Part shown: piece by piece, positions 48,050 to 59,839 of the stretch
How the letters are laid out: each line of letters begins with the position of its first letter
How positions within the stretch are numbered: position 1 is the stretch's first letter
Origin: Saururus chinensis
Taxonomy: Eukaryota; Streptophyta; Magnoliopsida; Piperales; Saururaceae
Reading direction: 5' to 3'
Assembly (NCBI GenBank): GCA_035235625.1
Contig: CP141150.1
Span: 26,614,756-26,678,755 of the forward strand
DNA length: 64,000 nucleotides
Made by a program: the position numbers and the translations under genes
Notes under the pieces: generated by a model
Told to the model about the DNA's origin: nothing
The model's input: only the letters and a program-made list of their open reading frames with translations
Database searches by the model: none

Positions 48050-48726
48050 TGTAACACCCTTGGTTCATGGTATATGGGAAGAGCTCATGCGCGAACGACG
48101 AAAGCAGCCTAGTGCACATGCAAAGGTATGGATGGCACGCGGAGGGCATGGTAGGGTGTGGCCATGTCTTCTCTTTCTCATTGGCACATGGACGATGTGC
48201 CAAGGTTGGCGGTTGCATAACCGACTAGCACGATCCCCACTAAGACACAAGTGCATCATAGCGAAGAACATGGGAGTAGTGGCTGACAGTTGCTGCCCAC
48301 TACCCGAGTGGTTGCTGCACACTCTTGTCCATAACAGCAAGACGGTTACATGCAGTTACAGACGGTTACGTACGAACTAGTGGGCTGAGTCATGGGGGTC
48401 ATGTTGTAACCGCTTGGCTACAGCTAGCGGGTATAAAAGGGTGGGAAAATTATTGTAATAAAAGGGGGATGAAGAGAGGGACGAGAAGAGAGCAATTGGG
48501 TTTGGGTTTTGGCACAAAGATTCAAACCAAGTGCTTATGTGACATCAAGTGCGAAAGGTTATTTTGGGATGAACCTTTTTCCCTTTATTTCCGTTGTTCT
48601 TCATAGCCTGCGTGTGTTTCTTTGTAATTGTGTGTGTGCTAAAAGAGTGAAAAGGTTGCTGATTGCTGAAGGCATTCAGGCCGCACAAGGCATGTGAAAT
48701 CATAGTGAATTCCAAGCCTTGTGACG
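48050..48726 (+). repeat. 3' LTR of the gag-only Ty3 element
   Basis: Starts TGTAACACCCTTGG. It is 677 bp and clearly diverged from the 5' copy, so the insertion is not recent. Confidence 0.92.
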
Positions 48727-48730
48727 TACG

Positions 48731-48860
48731 CCAAGGCAGAGGGGAGAGATGACCATCCCCGTGGACCTCTACCCACATACTTCCAAAAGTAAGATGGGGC
48801 ATACTGAAGATGGTGGTCTGCAATCAAAGACAGCAAAGGCCTCTACTCAGGGATAATGGT
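48731..48860 (-). CDS. Host exon fragment, right of the Ty3 insertion
   Basis: On the minus strand from about 48836 the frame reads LIADHHLQYAPSYFWKYVGR then GPRGWSSLPSALAY, reaching the TACGC duplication in phase with the frame at 40808-40733 beyond the element. A possible acceptor, TTTGATTGCAG, lies just upstream. The protein is not recognised. The open frame across the original site suggests that the Ty3 element landed in a host coding exon and broke it. Confidence 0.45.
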
Positions 48861-49600
48861 TAGGCAAACCTTGGCATGCTCATGTCGGTTAAAGACGCCC
48901 ATGCAAGAAAGCCATCAACTTTGTTACCAGCTGTTTAGGGTAGAAAGATTGGTGGGGCTATATCGAATAAACGTAAGCAATTACACATAAAATAGAGTTA
49001 TTATAGTATGTATTTGAAGGGGACGAAGAAGGGGTTTTAGCCATGGAGTGGTTAGTCAGTGGAACAGAAACTAGGAATGATTGTAGAAAAATAGATAAAC
49101 AGGATGTGAATCGAAACTGGAGGGAAAACGAACCCATGCAGAAAGTCCAATGAAAGGGAGGCGAAACAGGGCGTGAGATTGGAAGAGGGAAGAGGACAAA
49201 GAGGAAAGACGGTCCATCCAATCCGGCCTGCAGGCCGGTGGACGGCCACTGCCAAGTTATTGTCTTTGTCTGCCTAAAGCGCGATGCTCTTCCATGGCGA
49301 TTCCCAGAAATCGCCGCGATCGCCTCGTGTCTTTTGGACACCATTGTCACTATCATTCGCCCTTCTTTTAGTGACTTAAAAGGTACGAAAAATGCTTACA
49401 CACGAGTTCTCCGCAATAATGCCAAGTGCATGCCTCAGTCTTGATACTCCATTCCACGCGCTATTATTTCACATCAGTTGTTTTCCACGCCAATTAGGTC
49501 TGGCCTGATTCAAAAGGTATAAGACTTTGGGTCAACATCTAATATTCACCCAAAAATAGCCGTTCTAGCATTTTATCAAGATCAAGCCTGTCACATATGA
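48861..49600 (-). other. Host region with a possible minus-strand first exon
   Basis: On the minus strand a CT-rich leader (49260-49060) precedes ATG at 49042 with a 29-codon frame, MAKTPSSSPSNTYYNNS and on to a stop. CCGGCCTGCAGGCCGG (about 49222-49237) is a perfect 16-bp palindrome. This could be the 5' end of the gene whose exon lies at 48731-48836; the link is not shown by the sequence. Confidence 0.3.
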
Positions 49601-50580
49601 AAACTGAAAACTGGGACCATACCTGTATCAAGACTTTTATGCAGAGGGAAAAGAATGGATGTAACGGAGATGTGGGTCCCTCTTATGATTGAATTTTTTT
49701 CTATATTTAGAGGTTGTTTGGGTGTTAGATTTTTAAAAAATATAAGTAAATTTTTTAGAATTAATTTGAAAATTTTACCCATAAATTATGGTTGGTAATA
49801 AAAAAATTTAAAATAAATTTAGATGTCGCGTCTAAATCAATTTTAAAACTTTAAACTAATATAATTCTCTCTTTCGAACTTGGACATGCACATTTTTAGT
49901 ACTATTACGCTCATAAATTCGAGTCTTATCAAACAAGATCTCATAAGGGTAAATAATTTTGAACTTTTGAAGTAGACCCCACTTATATAGTACTCTTCTT
50001 AAGGCTTAAATCGATATGGGAGGTAACCGTTGGAAAATAACAGAATTTGTAATTTTAAAATAGGGCTAGGAGCAGGAATCACTTATTGGAATCACCTCAT
50101 GAAGTGATTTAGTGATTCCAACCAATTATGGCTCAAAACGGCTAGCAATTAACTTTCAGGTGAAATTATTATTTTCGCCCATTTTCTACAAAGAAGAATG
50201 ATTATGATAATTTGGACCAAAATTGTGGAGGACTTGATTGAATCTTAGAGAAATTCAACATCCAAACAAACCCCTTAGAAGTTCATGTAGATGGTGATGG
50301 CTTTTGTGGTGTGGAAAATTGCCTAGAAGGTTCAAGCTAACGTAAATGCAATGAATTCCCCACCAATGAATTAATAATAGTGGTTGAGGCCATGTTTTAT
50401 CGTCCCTTGTTAAACTTAAATTTATGGAAATTAAAGTTTATTGCAATGAGGAAGAACACAATTTTTTAACTGCCATGCAACTGATTTTCTATGCACTACT
50501 TGCAGGTGTAAGAAAAGTGTAGATCTTTTTTTTGCACTATTATTTTTCTATTTGAAGATCTAATGCAAATAAACAAACAC
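49601..50580. other. Intergenic AT-rich sequence
   Basis: I see no gene or identifiable element. The short frame at 49591-49782 on minus is lysine- and phenylalanine-rich and looks like chance. Confidence 0.5.
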
Positions 50581-51204
50581 AACCACACAAGAGCCTAACT
50601 CTTTCTTGCAAACACCATTGCAAGTCTAGAATACCAGGAGAGCCCAACTATTTATGCCAATGCACAAATCTGGCAGGTCTATGCTGCTCCATCCTCAACT
50701 ACAAAAAAATGTACTATTAGCGACGCAAAGAAAAGCGTCGCTAAAAACTACTACTTGTGATGTTTAAAAAAGCATTGCAAAAAAAAGAAACGCGACGTTT
50801 TTTGTATAGCATCACTAATAGTCATCTAAGTGTCGCTAATATTACAAATATTAGTGACGCTTTATAATAAACGTCACTAATAGTTGTGCTATTAGCGATG
50901 CTTTATAAAAGTGCCACTAAAAGTTATATGTTTTAAATAAAAAAGAAAAAAATCATAGTTATTAGCGATACATTTTTTCTAAATGTCAGTAATAGTTACG
51001 CTATTAGCGACACTTAACAAAAAGTGTCACTAATTATTATAAATTTAAAATAAAAAATAAAAAAATTAGAATTATTAGCGACACTTTTTACAAGCATCAA
51101 TAGTGTTAATAATAGCAACGCTTTCTTACAAGTATCGCTAATAGTTATATTATTAGCGCCGCTTTAATAAAGAGTCGCTAACTTATAATTTATTTCTATT
51201 AATT

Positions 51205-52795
51205 TAAAAATATAGAGAGAGAGAAAATGAGAGAGAGGATTACAGAGAGAGAGAGTGGAGGAGAGAGAGAAAGAGATAGAAGGGGAAGAGAGAGGGAGAG
51301 GGTAGAGAGAAAAAGAGAGAGGGGAGAGAGGAAGATAGGGAGAGAGAGAGTGAGAGAGGAGTGATACTGAGGAGAGAGAGGGAGAGTGTGAGGAGAGAGG
51401 GGAGGGAGAGAGAGAAGAGAGAGCAGTGAGGAGAGAGAGGATGAAAGAGAGATGGTAGATAGAGAGAGGAGAGAGTAGTGAGAGAGAGGGAGAAATTTAA
51501 TTTTGATTTTTTTAAATATTTTTGTATTATATCTTTTATTTAAAAATTAATAAAAAATGTATAAAATGATACATATTAGTGACTCATATGGATATGCGTC
51601 ACTAAATGACTATGCATTACTAATACACTTGGTATTTGCGACATATATTTTTATGTGTCACTAATATATAGTGTATTAGTGACGCATATTCCTATGCGTT
51701 GCAAATACACTTGATATTTGCGACGTATATTTTTATGTGTTGCTAATACATTAGCAACACATATTCTTATGCGTCTCTATTACCTTATATGTTATTTCTA
51801 TTAATTTTAAATTATTTAGAAAGAGAAAAAGGAGAGAGAGGATAAAGAGAGCTAGAGTGAGTGGAGGAGAGAGAGAGAGAGAAAAAGAAGGGGATGAGAG
51901 AGAGGGGAGAGAGTGTGTAGAGAGAGAGAGTAGTGAGGAGAGAGGGAGAAGTGAGAAAGAGATAGTGAGGAGAGAGAGTGAGGGGAGAGAGAGGCTAGAT
52001 AGAAAGAGGAGAGAGTAGAGAGAGAGGGAGAAATTTAATTTTGATTTTTAAAGATTTTTTTATTATATCTTTTATTTAAAATTTAATAAATAAATAAATA
52101 AAATAAAACATATTAGTGACATATATGAATATACGTCACTAATACTCTGGGTATTAGTGATGCATACGAGTATGGGTCACTAATACACTTGGTATTTGCA
52201 ATGCATATTTTTATGCATCGCTATCACCATATAATTTATTTCGATTAATGTTAAAATATATAGAGAGAAAAAGTAGAAAAAGGATATAGAGAGAGAGGAG
52301 AGAGAAAGAAGATTAAAGAGAGAATGGAGGAGAGAGAAATAAAAGGGGAAGAGAGAGGGAGAGGGGAGAGAAAAAGAGAGAGGGGAGAAATAGAGAGTTA
52401 GACAGAAGAGAGAGAGAGAGTGAGGAGAGAGAGGAAGGAGCGAGAGTGAGGAGAGTAGTGTGGAGAGAGAGTGAGGAGATAGAGAAGACAGAGTGTAGAG
52501 AGAGAGGAGAGAGAGAGGAGAGGAGAGAGAGAGTGGAGTGAGAAAAAGAGAAAAGGGGGAGAGAGGGGAGAGAAAGAGAGAGATGAGAGAGAGAGAGGTT
52601 AGAGTGTAGAAAGAGTGAGGAGAGAGAGAAGAAAGCGTGTAGAGAGTGAGTGAGAGAGTGAGGAGAGGGTAGAGAGAGCAGTTAGAGTGTAGAGAGAGAG
52701 AGGAGAGGATGAGAGAGAGGAGAGTGTAGAGGAGAGGATGAGAGAGAGAAGAGAGTGTAGATAGAGAGAAGAGAGGGGTAGATGAGGAGAGAGAG
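51205..52795. repeat. GA-rich tracts of the CACTA element
   Basis: Three long imperfect GA/GGA blocks are separated by sub-terminal repeat blocks at 51560-51790 and 52100-52240. Confidence 0.95.
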
Positions 52796-53204
52796 TGTAT
52801 TTTCTAAAAGAAATTATGTTATTAGTTTTTTTAGAAAAAAATTGACCTTCCTCGTCACTAATAACATAAGTAATTGCAACGCTGATGCTTATGCGTCACA
52901 AATACATATACGAGCATCGCTAATAGCAATAGTTTTTTTGAAAAAAACTAAACCTATTAGCGTCGCTAATAGTATAAGTAATTTTGTCGCTAATTGTTTA
53001 GCGTCGCAAATACATATACTATTAGAAACACTAATTCCAAGCGTCGTTAATAGTCTTATTTTTTTAAAAAAAATCCTAAAGCTATTAACGATGCTCCAAG
53101 AGCGTCACTAATAGTATATGTAATTGCGACGTTAATTCTTAAGCATTGCAAATACATTGCTATTAGCGACGCTCGCTAATAGCCTTATTTTTATCAAAAT
53201 AAAA

Positions 53205-53870
53205 AATTCTCTTCCCTCTCTCTCTCTCTTCTCTTTTCTCTCTCTTCCCTTCTCTCTCTCCTCTCTCTACTCTATCTCTATCCTCCCTCTCTCCCTCCCT
53301 CTCGCTACCCTCTCTCCTCTCTCTCCATCACTCTCTCCTCCCTCTCTCTCTCTTCTTTCTCTTTCTCTTCTTTCTTTCTCTCTCTGCCCCCTCTATTCCT
53401 CTCTCCCTCCCTCTCCTCTCTCTATTTCTCTCTCCTCCTTTTCTCTCTCTTCCCTTCTCTCTCTCCCATCTTTTCTCTCTCCTCCATCCCTCTCTCTCTA
53501 TCCTCTTTTCTCTCTCTTCTTTTCCATCTCCTCTCTTTCTCTCTCTCTTTTCCCCTTTTTGTGACACTTCCACTTAATTTCACCCACCTTCTCTCTCCTC
53601 CCTCTCTCTACCCTCTCTCTCTCTTCTCTTTTCTCTCTATTCCCTTCTCTCTCCTCTCTCTACTCTATCTCTATCCTCCCTCTCTCTCCATCACTCTCTC
53701 CTCCCTCTCTCTCTCTTCTTTTTCTCTCTCCTCCCTTTTCTCTCTCTTCCCTTCTATCTCTCCGCTCTTTTCTATCTCCTCCCTCCTCTCTCTCTATCCT
53801 CTTTTCTCTCTCTTCCCTTCTTCTCTCTCTTCTTTTCCATCTCCTCTCTTTCTCTCTCTCTTTTCCCGTT
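53205..53870. repeat. CT-rich tracts of the CACTA element
   Basis: Two CT blocks are joined by TTTTTGTGACACTTCCACTT, which recurs at 53871-53888. They are the strand-inverted counterpart of the GA blocks. Long serine/leucine frames here are artefacts. Confidence 0.95.
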
Positions 53871-54125
53871 TTTGTGACACTTCCACTCGAAGCTTCGCAA
53901 ACTTGCTTGTGAAGGGGAAATTTCACCGTAGGCGAAAATACCACGCATGGGCTAATTTCACCCACCTTCTCCTTTATATCCCTCCCCCCAGCCTCCTCGC
54001 CCGGCAACCACCCCCATGCCATCGCCCCTAGGCGACTACCCCTAGAGGCCAACCCCCCGGCAAGCTGCTCCCCCTCTCTCGCCAGTTCCCCCCTCCTCGC
54101 CCGCTGACCACCCCCCAACGATAGC

Positions 54126-55955
54126 TGTAAGACGCCAACCTGAAAAACCAACCTGGACCGGGGATTATTAGGAAAACAAAATTGAAACTTATTAAATGAA
54201 ACAGAAAAATTAAAACGAGACCAACCAGGAGCGCTAAACTCTATGTGCGAGAATCATAATGTTCTTCTACACACTATAGAGCTTTAGTGTTTCGTTGCGC
54301 GTAGTTCAGAACAAACTAATTTTATAGCTAATTTGGATCGCACCAATGTCGCCTTCTCGTTGGTTGCCTACATATGTATTGGATAACATCTACGATGTTA
54401 TTCCAGTATAATCGGATCTGAACGTAGTTCTGCCTAACAACTAATATATGCATCACACATCACAAAATTATATACGTTAAAATACATATATCCTTATATC
54501 CGAATAAATCATTCGGAGTCAAACAGGAATCTCATAAATCATCGAAGCAAAACAGAAGCTAATAAATCAGCAGAATCACACATCCCACTCTATCACTAAG
54601 CAGAGTAGAACACCCAACAAAGTAAATTGGATCACATCAGATCCCATCAGATCATATCAGATTTCATCCGACCATAACTGATCATATTAGATCAGATCAG
54701 AGCATATCAGATCACAACATAGCATTTCAGAATAGATTGAATCACAATAGAGTATATCAATGCAAATCGAATAGGAACATATCAGCAAATATAATATCAT
54801 AGCAAATCATATATCTTAATTAGTATATTAATAACACTAAGTAAGATGTGCATGCATATAAATAATTTTAAATTCGACGGTCAGAAATGCTTACTCCTCT
54901 GTAGTTCTAGAAGTAATGACATTTGGAATTGCTCATTTCCTCATAGTGTTCTGCCTTTTAGGTCCAGAGATAGCGGCCAAAACCTCCTCAAGCTCTAAAA
55001 CATCTTTCTATCTACGCGTCCGTAGACGACGGACAAACCTTCCCCTTATCCGGAGACATTTTTTCTCTCTACACGTCCGTAGATGACGGACATACATTCT
55101 TCTTACTCGGAGACTATTTTCTCTTTCTGTGTCCATAAGCTACGAACAAAACCATGTGGCCCTTCGGTCAAGGACGGAGTCTCCCCTTTTCGGGGTCACT
55201 TCCCTCATTGTGGCTCAACGACGGAGGACAGAGTCTCCTCTTACTCTAGGCTACTTCTCTTTATGTGGGGCTCGAGGGTGACAAGCATAGTCTCCTCTTT
55301 CATGGGGGTGTTTCCCCCTTATAGAGTCACTAACTCGAGAAATGGACACTTCCATTACATAGAACACCCTCGAATTAGCTATGAACGCCTTTTGAACGAA
55401 AGAAAATGGACTTAGAACGACTCCGAAAGTTTGAACGGAAGTCAAAATTGAAAGGATAAAGACGTGTGAGCATACGGTGGAAATGGAATACGTGCGCACT
55501 GAGCACACCATGTGGCATGTTCTGATTCAACCAAAATTCATGGTTGGTGCAGCTAACACGCGCATTACATGCTGTGTGCGGCGAACACGGTGATGCCGAG
55601 CATTCATCGTGCAAGGCAAGCGTCCAACGTTCGTCCCGCACGCGTCACGCATTTGACTGTCTGAAATCAGAATTGCACGTTCTTGGTACCAATAGACTCT
55701 TATTGACTAGCCTTTCAAAATTAGACCCTACATGGGTAGGTTATTCTGCACTTTTTAAGTGGTCCCGCCCATGTGGAATGCTTCCCGAGGTAGAAACTTT
55801 CACTCTTGACCTCCATTTCGCTTGTTTGTCGGTTTGCTACACTCATTATTTTGAGCTCTACTCATATACTATGATTTCATCTTTTAAAATACCTAAAATT
55901 ACATAATTACCCCTAACACTCTTAGTTAAGCGTAATCAAAACACAGGGTGTCACA
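54126..55955 (-). mobile_element. 1.8-kb solo LTR, minus orientation, inside the CACTA element
   Basis: Read on minus it starts TGTGACACCCTGTG and ends GGCGTCTTACA. Its 55670-55810 part matches the solo LTR at 41914 (42030-42210) in reverse. Short tandem repeats of an ATCAGATCAT-type unit (54630-54780) and a ~70-bp unit with CGTCCGTAGACGACGGACA (55010-55330) lie inside. No clear target duplication was found, so the edges are less certain. Confidence 0.7.
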
Positions 55956-56836
55956 TCACCCCCCGGCGACGGCTCCCCCCTCTCTCCCCAGTTCCCCCCC
56001 ACTCCTTCCCCTGGATCCCTCTCCCACCCCCCCCCATCGCTCTCTCTACCTGGGCCCCCTTCTCTCTCTCTCCCCGGGTCCCAAGCCGGAATCTAGCCCC
56101 TCTCCCCGGTCCACCCCCCTCCCCCATTCACCCCCAACAGTGGAGGGGAAGGAGGGGCGATGCTTTCTAATACACAAATTTTTTTAAATACATTTTTTCA
56201 TTAGCAACACTTTTCATAAACATCACTAAAAACTATTTTTTATTATTTTTCACATTTTTTATTAGCAACGCTTACCTAATCATCGCTAATAAGCTTTTTT
56301 CTGTTTTGTATATTAGTGATGCATAATAAAGCGTCACTAATAATAAATTAATAGTGACACATAATAAAGCGTCGCTAATAATTTATTATTAGCGACACTT
56401 TATTATGCGTAGCTAATAAGCTATTTTTTTAATATTTTTTATATTAGAGGCGCATAATATAGTGTTGCTAATAATCAATTATTAGTGACGCTTATAATTA
56501 TATTTTGCTAATAAGCTATTTTTTATATTATAGATGTTTAATTATCTATAATAAAGTGTTGCTAATAACCAATTATTAGTGGCACTTATGTTTATGTGTC
56601 GCTAATAATTTACTATTAGCAACACTTTTTTAAGCGTCACAAAAGTAAAATAATTAGTAACACATTAGTAAATGTCGCTAATGTCACGCTATTAGCAACG
56701 CTTTGTGTTAAACGTCACGAATTAGCAATAGTGACTGCAATTTTATCGACGTATTTAGCGATGCTTTTTAAGCATCACTAATAATCATTAGCAATGAGTA
56801 AAAGTGTAGCTAATAGTACTATTTGTTGTATTGCTC

Positions 56837-57887
56837 CAATGAGTAAGAGAGAAATTAGAAAAGCCTTCACGGCACTTTGTGGATATCTTTAATGCTACTA
56901 TATTTTCAAATATGTCTGCTGCCCCCTTGCTTTAGCCAACTACCTCGCCTAAATGTCTACCGCTTGGATATATATGTGTGTGTGTGTGTGTAGAGAGAGA
57001 GAGGATAGTATCAAGTCAACTTGACAAACTCTATACCATGTTAATTTTTTAGAGGGTCCATAGTAGTGGAGCCACCATCAAATGGGGGTATAGGACCAAG
57101 GGGGTGAGTGACAAGTCATAAAAGAATGTGATTGGTATATTTAAGGCCAATTTTGATGAGTAAAACATGCTCTTTATAGCGGGTCAAAGTTTCAACTCTA
57201 AATCAATAACTTAAATTTGACGTGATTAGAAAGATAAGTCTCATATATTTGAATGACCCTAAATTTGGTAGACCTCAATATTCAAAGGAAATATTTAAAT
57301 CATAATTAGTTTCACACTTATCTTATAACTCTAAGGACCTAAATTAGAAAATGTAATCTCAATTATTGATTTATTGGTGTGATAAAAGTGTCATGATGAA
57401 TGACGCCCATTCTTCGAAATAGGCCTAAAATTAATGGCTTTTCATTTGTTATGATGCTCTTTCTATTTTTCTTGGTACTATCCTCAACAAATATTGGTAA
57501 GATCTATATTTTAAAAATCAACCAAAATCAACCTAATATACTCTTTTATCAAGTTGACTTAAGCTTAGTGTCTCTCTCTCTCTCTATATATATATATGGC
57601 TAACTAAAGCAAGTGTTATACATGTTATACACTTACATCAGCTGGAATCAGCTTAGCCCTACTTTACCATAAAACAGATTGACAGCAGAAATATGACAAA
57701 AATAGCACCTTTAGGTAGATGTTGAAATCAGCCATGAACAATTTCTGGAAGATGATTTGAATTTAAATATAAACAAAATAAAAAAGATAAAAACACCAAA
57801 AACAAGTTAACATTCTCTTTAACTTGTTTAAAAGAGAAGTTGGTTTAGGCTGCCTAGACTGTCTCATTGTCATACAGGGCCTTCTTT
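56837..57887. other. LINE scrap and intergenic sequence
   Basis: 56837-56900 continues the LINE-related duplicate interrupted by the CACTA element. Microsatellites (TG)n/(GA)n at 56970-57005 and (CT)n(AT)n at 57570-57597 follow. No gene is visible in the rest. Confidence 0.5.
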
Positions 57888-58636
57888 CCTCCGCAAGAAT
57901 GAGGAGAACAGGCTTGGCTGCTAGTCTTTTTACACTGTTACATTTTTCCTTCTGCAATATTTACTTGCAAATATGCCTCTGCATGCATTTCTTTAGAGCG
58001 GCAAGCTCTCATTAAATTCAGGTGAGGTCTCAAGGATCCCTTCCAGCCCCTAGCATCATGGGATGATGGCCCAAACTGCTGTACATGGGGAGGAATCACC
58101 TGTGACAACAAGATCGGGCATGTCACCAAGCTGGATCTTCATAGCCCTTGCTCTGTTTGCAGTGCGCGTACTATAGCTGCTCTGAAAATGGTCTGGATGC
58201 CAGAGACTATGGCTGCTGGAACCTGAGTGGTCAGCTCGACCCAGCTCTGGTCCAGCTAAAGCACCTCCATCTTGGATCTGAGCTTGAATACTTTCCACGG
58301 AATTCCGATCCCGGGCTTGTTAGGCTCCATGGAGGACTTATCCTATGCTGGATTCAGTGGGATGGCTCCAAAAGAACTTGGCAATCTCTCCACCCTTCAA
58401 GTATTGGACATCTCTTCAATCTACCAAGGCCTTCTCAGTGCTGTTGACCTGTGGTGGCTCTCAACCACGTTGTCTCTCAAGCACAAGCACCTGGAGATGA
58501 TCCTCTCTGCAGTAAGTTCTGACTGGATACACTCTATTAATGCCATGCCTAGTCTTGAGAATTTTCTGATTCTAACCTTGAAAACAAAGACCAACTCCAC
58601 CTGTCGTAATTTCTACAATTCTACGGGTGGTTGATC
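57888..58636 (+). pseudogene. LRR receptor-like protein pseudogene (N-terminal part)
   Basis: ATG at 57890 opens a signal-peptide-like MRRTGLAASLFTLLHFSF. Downstream frames give ERQALIKFR then GLKDPFQPLASWDDGPNCCT, WGGITCDNKIGHVTKLDLHS (the LRRNT_2 cap), LSLNTFHGIPIPGLLGSMED, LSYAGFSG, APKELGNLSTLQVLDISSIY and WLSTTLSLKHKHLEM. This is the N-terminal cap and first leucine-rich repeats of plant receptor-like proteins of the EIX2/Cf type, which sense microbial molecules at the cell surface. At least one in-frame stop (TGA at about 58021) and two or more frame changes break it, and it ends after about 200 codons, against about 900 in the family. No LRR repeats beyond the fifth, membrane segment or kinase are present. 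Confidence 0.85.
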
Positions 58637-58844
58637 TAAGCTCTAACAGTAACCTCCAGCATACCGCATTGGCTCTTTGGAATTTTTTTTAGAAATAGAA
58701 CAAATTAGGCTGAAATATAATTTTAGGCCAGGAAAGATGAATTTGCATAATTAGACTTGGGCACGTTCGAGTTACCCACACATGTGCTAAAAATACTGAA
58801 ATTGCCCTTAGGGTATACAAAACGAATGTCAAAACCTCCCGCAG

Positions 58845-59510
58845 AGAAAGTTCCCTCCTTCACTTTCGACCCTTCCCAAGATTTCACTCCCCTCAAGCGA
58901 TCTCTCATCTAACAGTATTTCCCCTCCGGTGACATATATACTGGCAACCTTCTCCTCCTCCAGTCGCACCTTTTCCAGTTTTGAAAGTTCTCATTTTTTC
59001 ATCCTACTCTCTCGACCCTTCCCGGCTTTTCGCTCCCCTACAGAGATCTCTCATCCAGCCGTATTCCCCCCCCCCCCCCCCCCCCGCGACAACCATATCG
59101 GCCACCTTCTCCTCCTCCGGCATCGGTCCTCCAGTAGCACTCTTCCCACAGAGAAAGTTCTCATTTTTTCCATCCTTTGCTCTCAACCCTTCCCGGATTT
59201 TTCCTCCATTCCGGTGATCTCTAATCCGCCAGTCTTTTCCCAACCATCGACATCTATTCTAGCCACCTTCTCCTCCTCTGGCAACGCTACTCTAGGCGGC
59301 CTCTTCCCTCCTTCCCTTTTCCCCTGCCGGCCTCTTCCCTCCTTCCCTCTTCTCCGGCCAGCCTCTTCCCTCCTTCCCTCTTCTCTCACTGACCTCTTCA
59401 TGATTTTTGGCGTTGGTCCTTCTTCTCCAGTCTGCTTCTTCCCTCGCCCCTCTGACCTCTCTCCCCAACAGTTGATCAACAGTATATATAAATGGCAAGG
59501 TAAGGTCCTA
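58845..59510 (+). repeat. CT-rich leader-like region with tandem duplications
   Basis: Three diverged copies of a 140-165-bp unit (CAGAGAAAGTTCTCATTTTT...CGACCCTTCCCGG...GATCTCTCATCC...CCACCTTCTCCTCCTC) cover 58845-59300. They are followed by three ~31-bp units with CCTCTTCCCTCCTTCCCTCT (59300-59390). The 200-codon frame 58929-59531 is Ser/Pro/Phe-rich with no domain. It looks like a duplicated 5' UTR/promoter: TATATATAAATGGCAAGGTAAGG near 59490 could hold an ATG and a splice donor. Confidence 0.65.
59066..59085. repeat. C20 homopolymer
   Basis: Twenty uninterrupted C follow GTATT. It has the same length as the run at 36065-36084. Confidence 0.97.
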
Positions 59511-59839
59511 CATCGCTGGTTGGTTAATTGAATATTCGAAAATTTTGTTTCGGTATTTTATATGATTTGGTTTGAAAATTTATGATATGGTGTGATGAAA
59601 TACGTAATTGATTTAATGGAATATAAATGAGCAATTTCATAGTATGTTTGTAAATTGGAAGCATGAACTACTATAATTGGTTAATTTGAGGTCGTAAGCT
59701 AAGTTTGATTTAAATATTGATTAGTTGAAGTAAGGTTGGGTATGTATATCTTAAGATGAAATGTAAATATGCAACTTTATGTGAGTTCCCTAAATTATTT
59801 TTTCCCATGTATTGTAGGATGTGATCTGATTTATATCAA

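Larger units (their letters stand above)
40814..48726 (+). mobile_element. Ty3/gypsy element with two LTRs, pol missing, three solo LTRs inside
   Basis: LTRs at 40814-41489 and 48050-48726 are direct repeats and are flanked by the exact 5-bp duplication TACGC (40809-40813 and 48727-48731). The interior holds a plant Ty3 gag region split by insertions, an 82-bp tandem array, and a purine-rich tract GCTGGGGAGGG just before the 3' LTR. No protease-to-integrase region is recognisable, so it is non-autonomous by deletion as well as broken. Solo LTRs at 41914-44208, about 44257-45337 and 46499-47935 inserted later. Without them the element would be near 3.1 kb. Confidence 0.93.
50697..56833. mobile_element. 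CACTA-type element, non-coding, with a solo LTR inside
   Basis: Left end AACTACAAAAAAATGTACTA and right end (complement) CAATACAACAAATAGTACTA share the CACTACAA-type start and lead into sub-terminal repeats of TATTAGCGACGC type at both ends (50715-51180 and 56200-56825). A 3-bp duplication, CTC, flanks it (50694-50696 and 56834-56836). The paralogous sequence at 35400-35520 lacks the insert and supports these edges. The inside is repeats plus long GA tracts on the left (51205-51495, 51815-52040, 52255-52795) and CT tracts on the right (53205-53570, 53590-53870). No transposase frame is present. Confidence 0.82.

Noticed and set aside
54126-55955. Exact target duplication for the minus-strand solo LTR
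   Set aside because: The flanking five-base words (ATAGC and TCACC) do not match, so the edges are left as probable rather than claimed.
58929-59531. 200-codon plus-strand frame as a possible gene
   Set aside because: It is mostly Ser, Pro, Phe and Leu from tandemly duplicated CT-rich sequence and runs through a C20 tract. It is better explained as a leader or promoter region.
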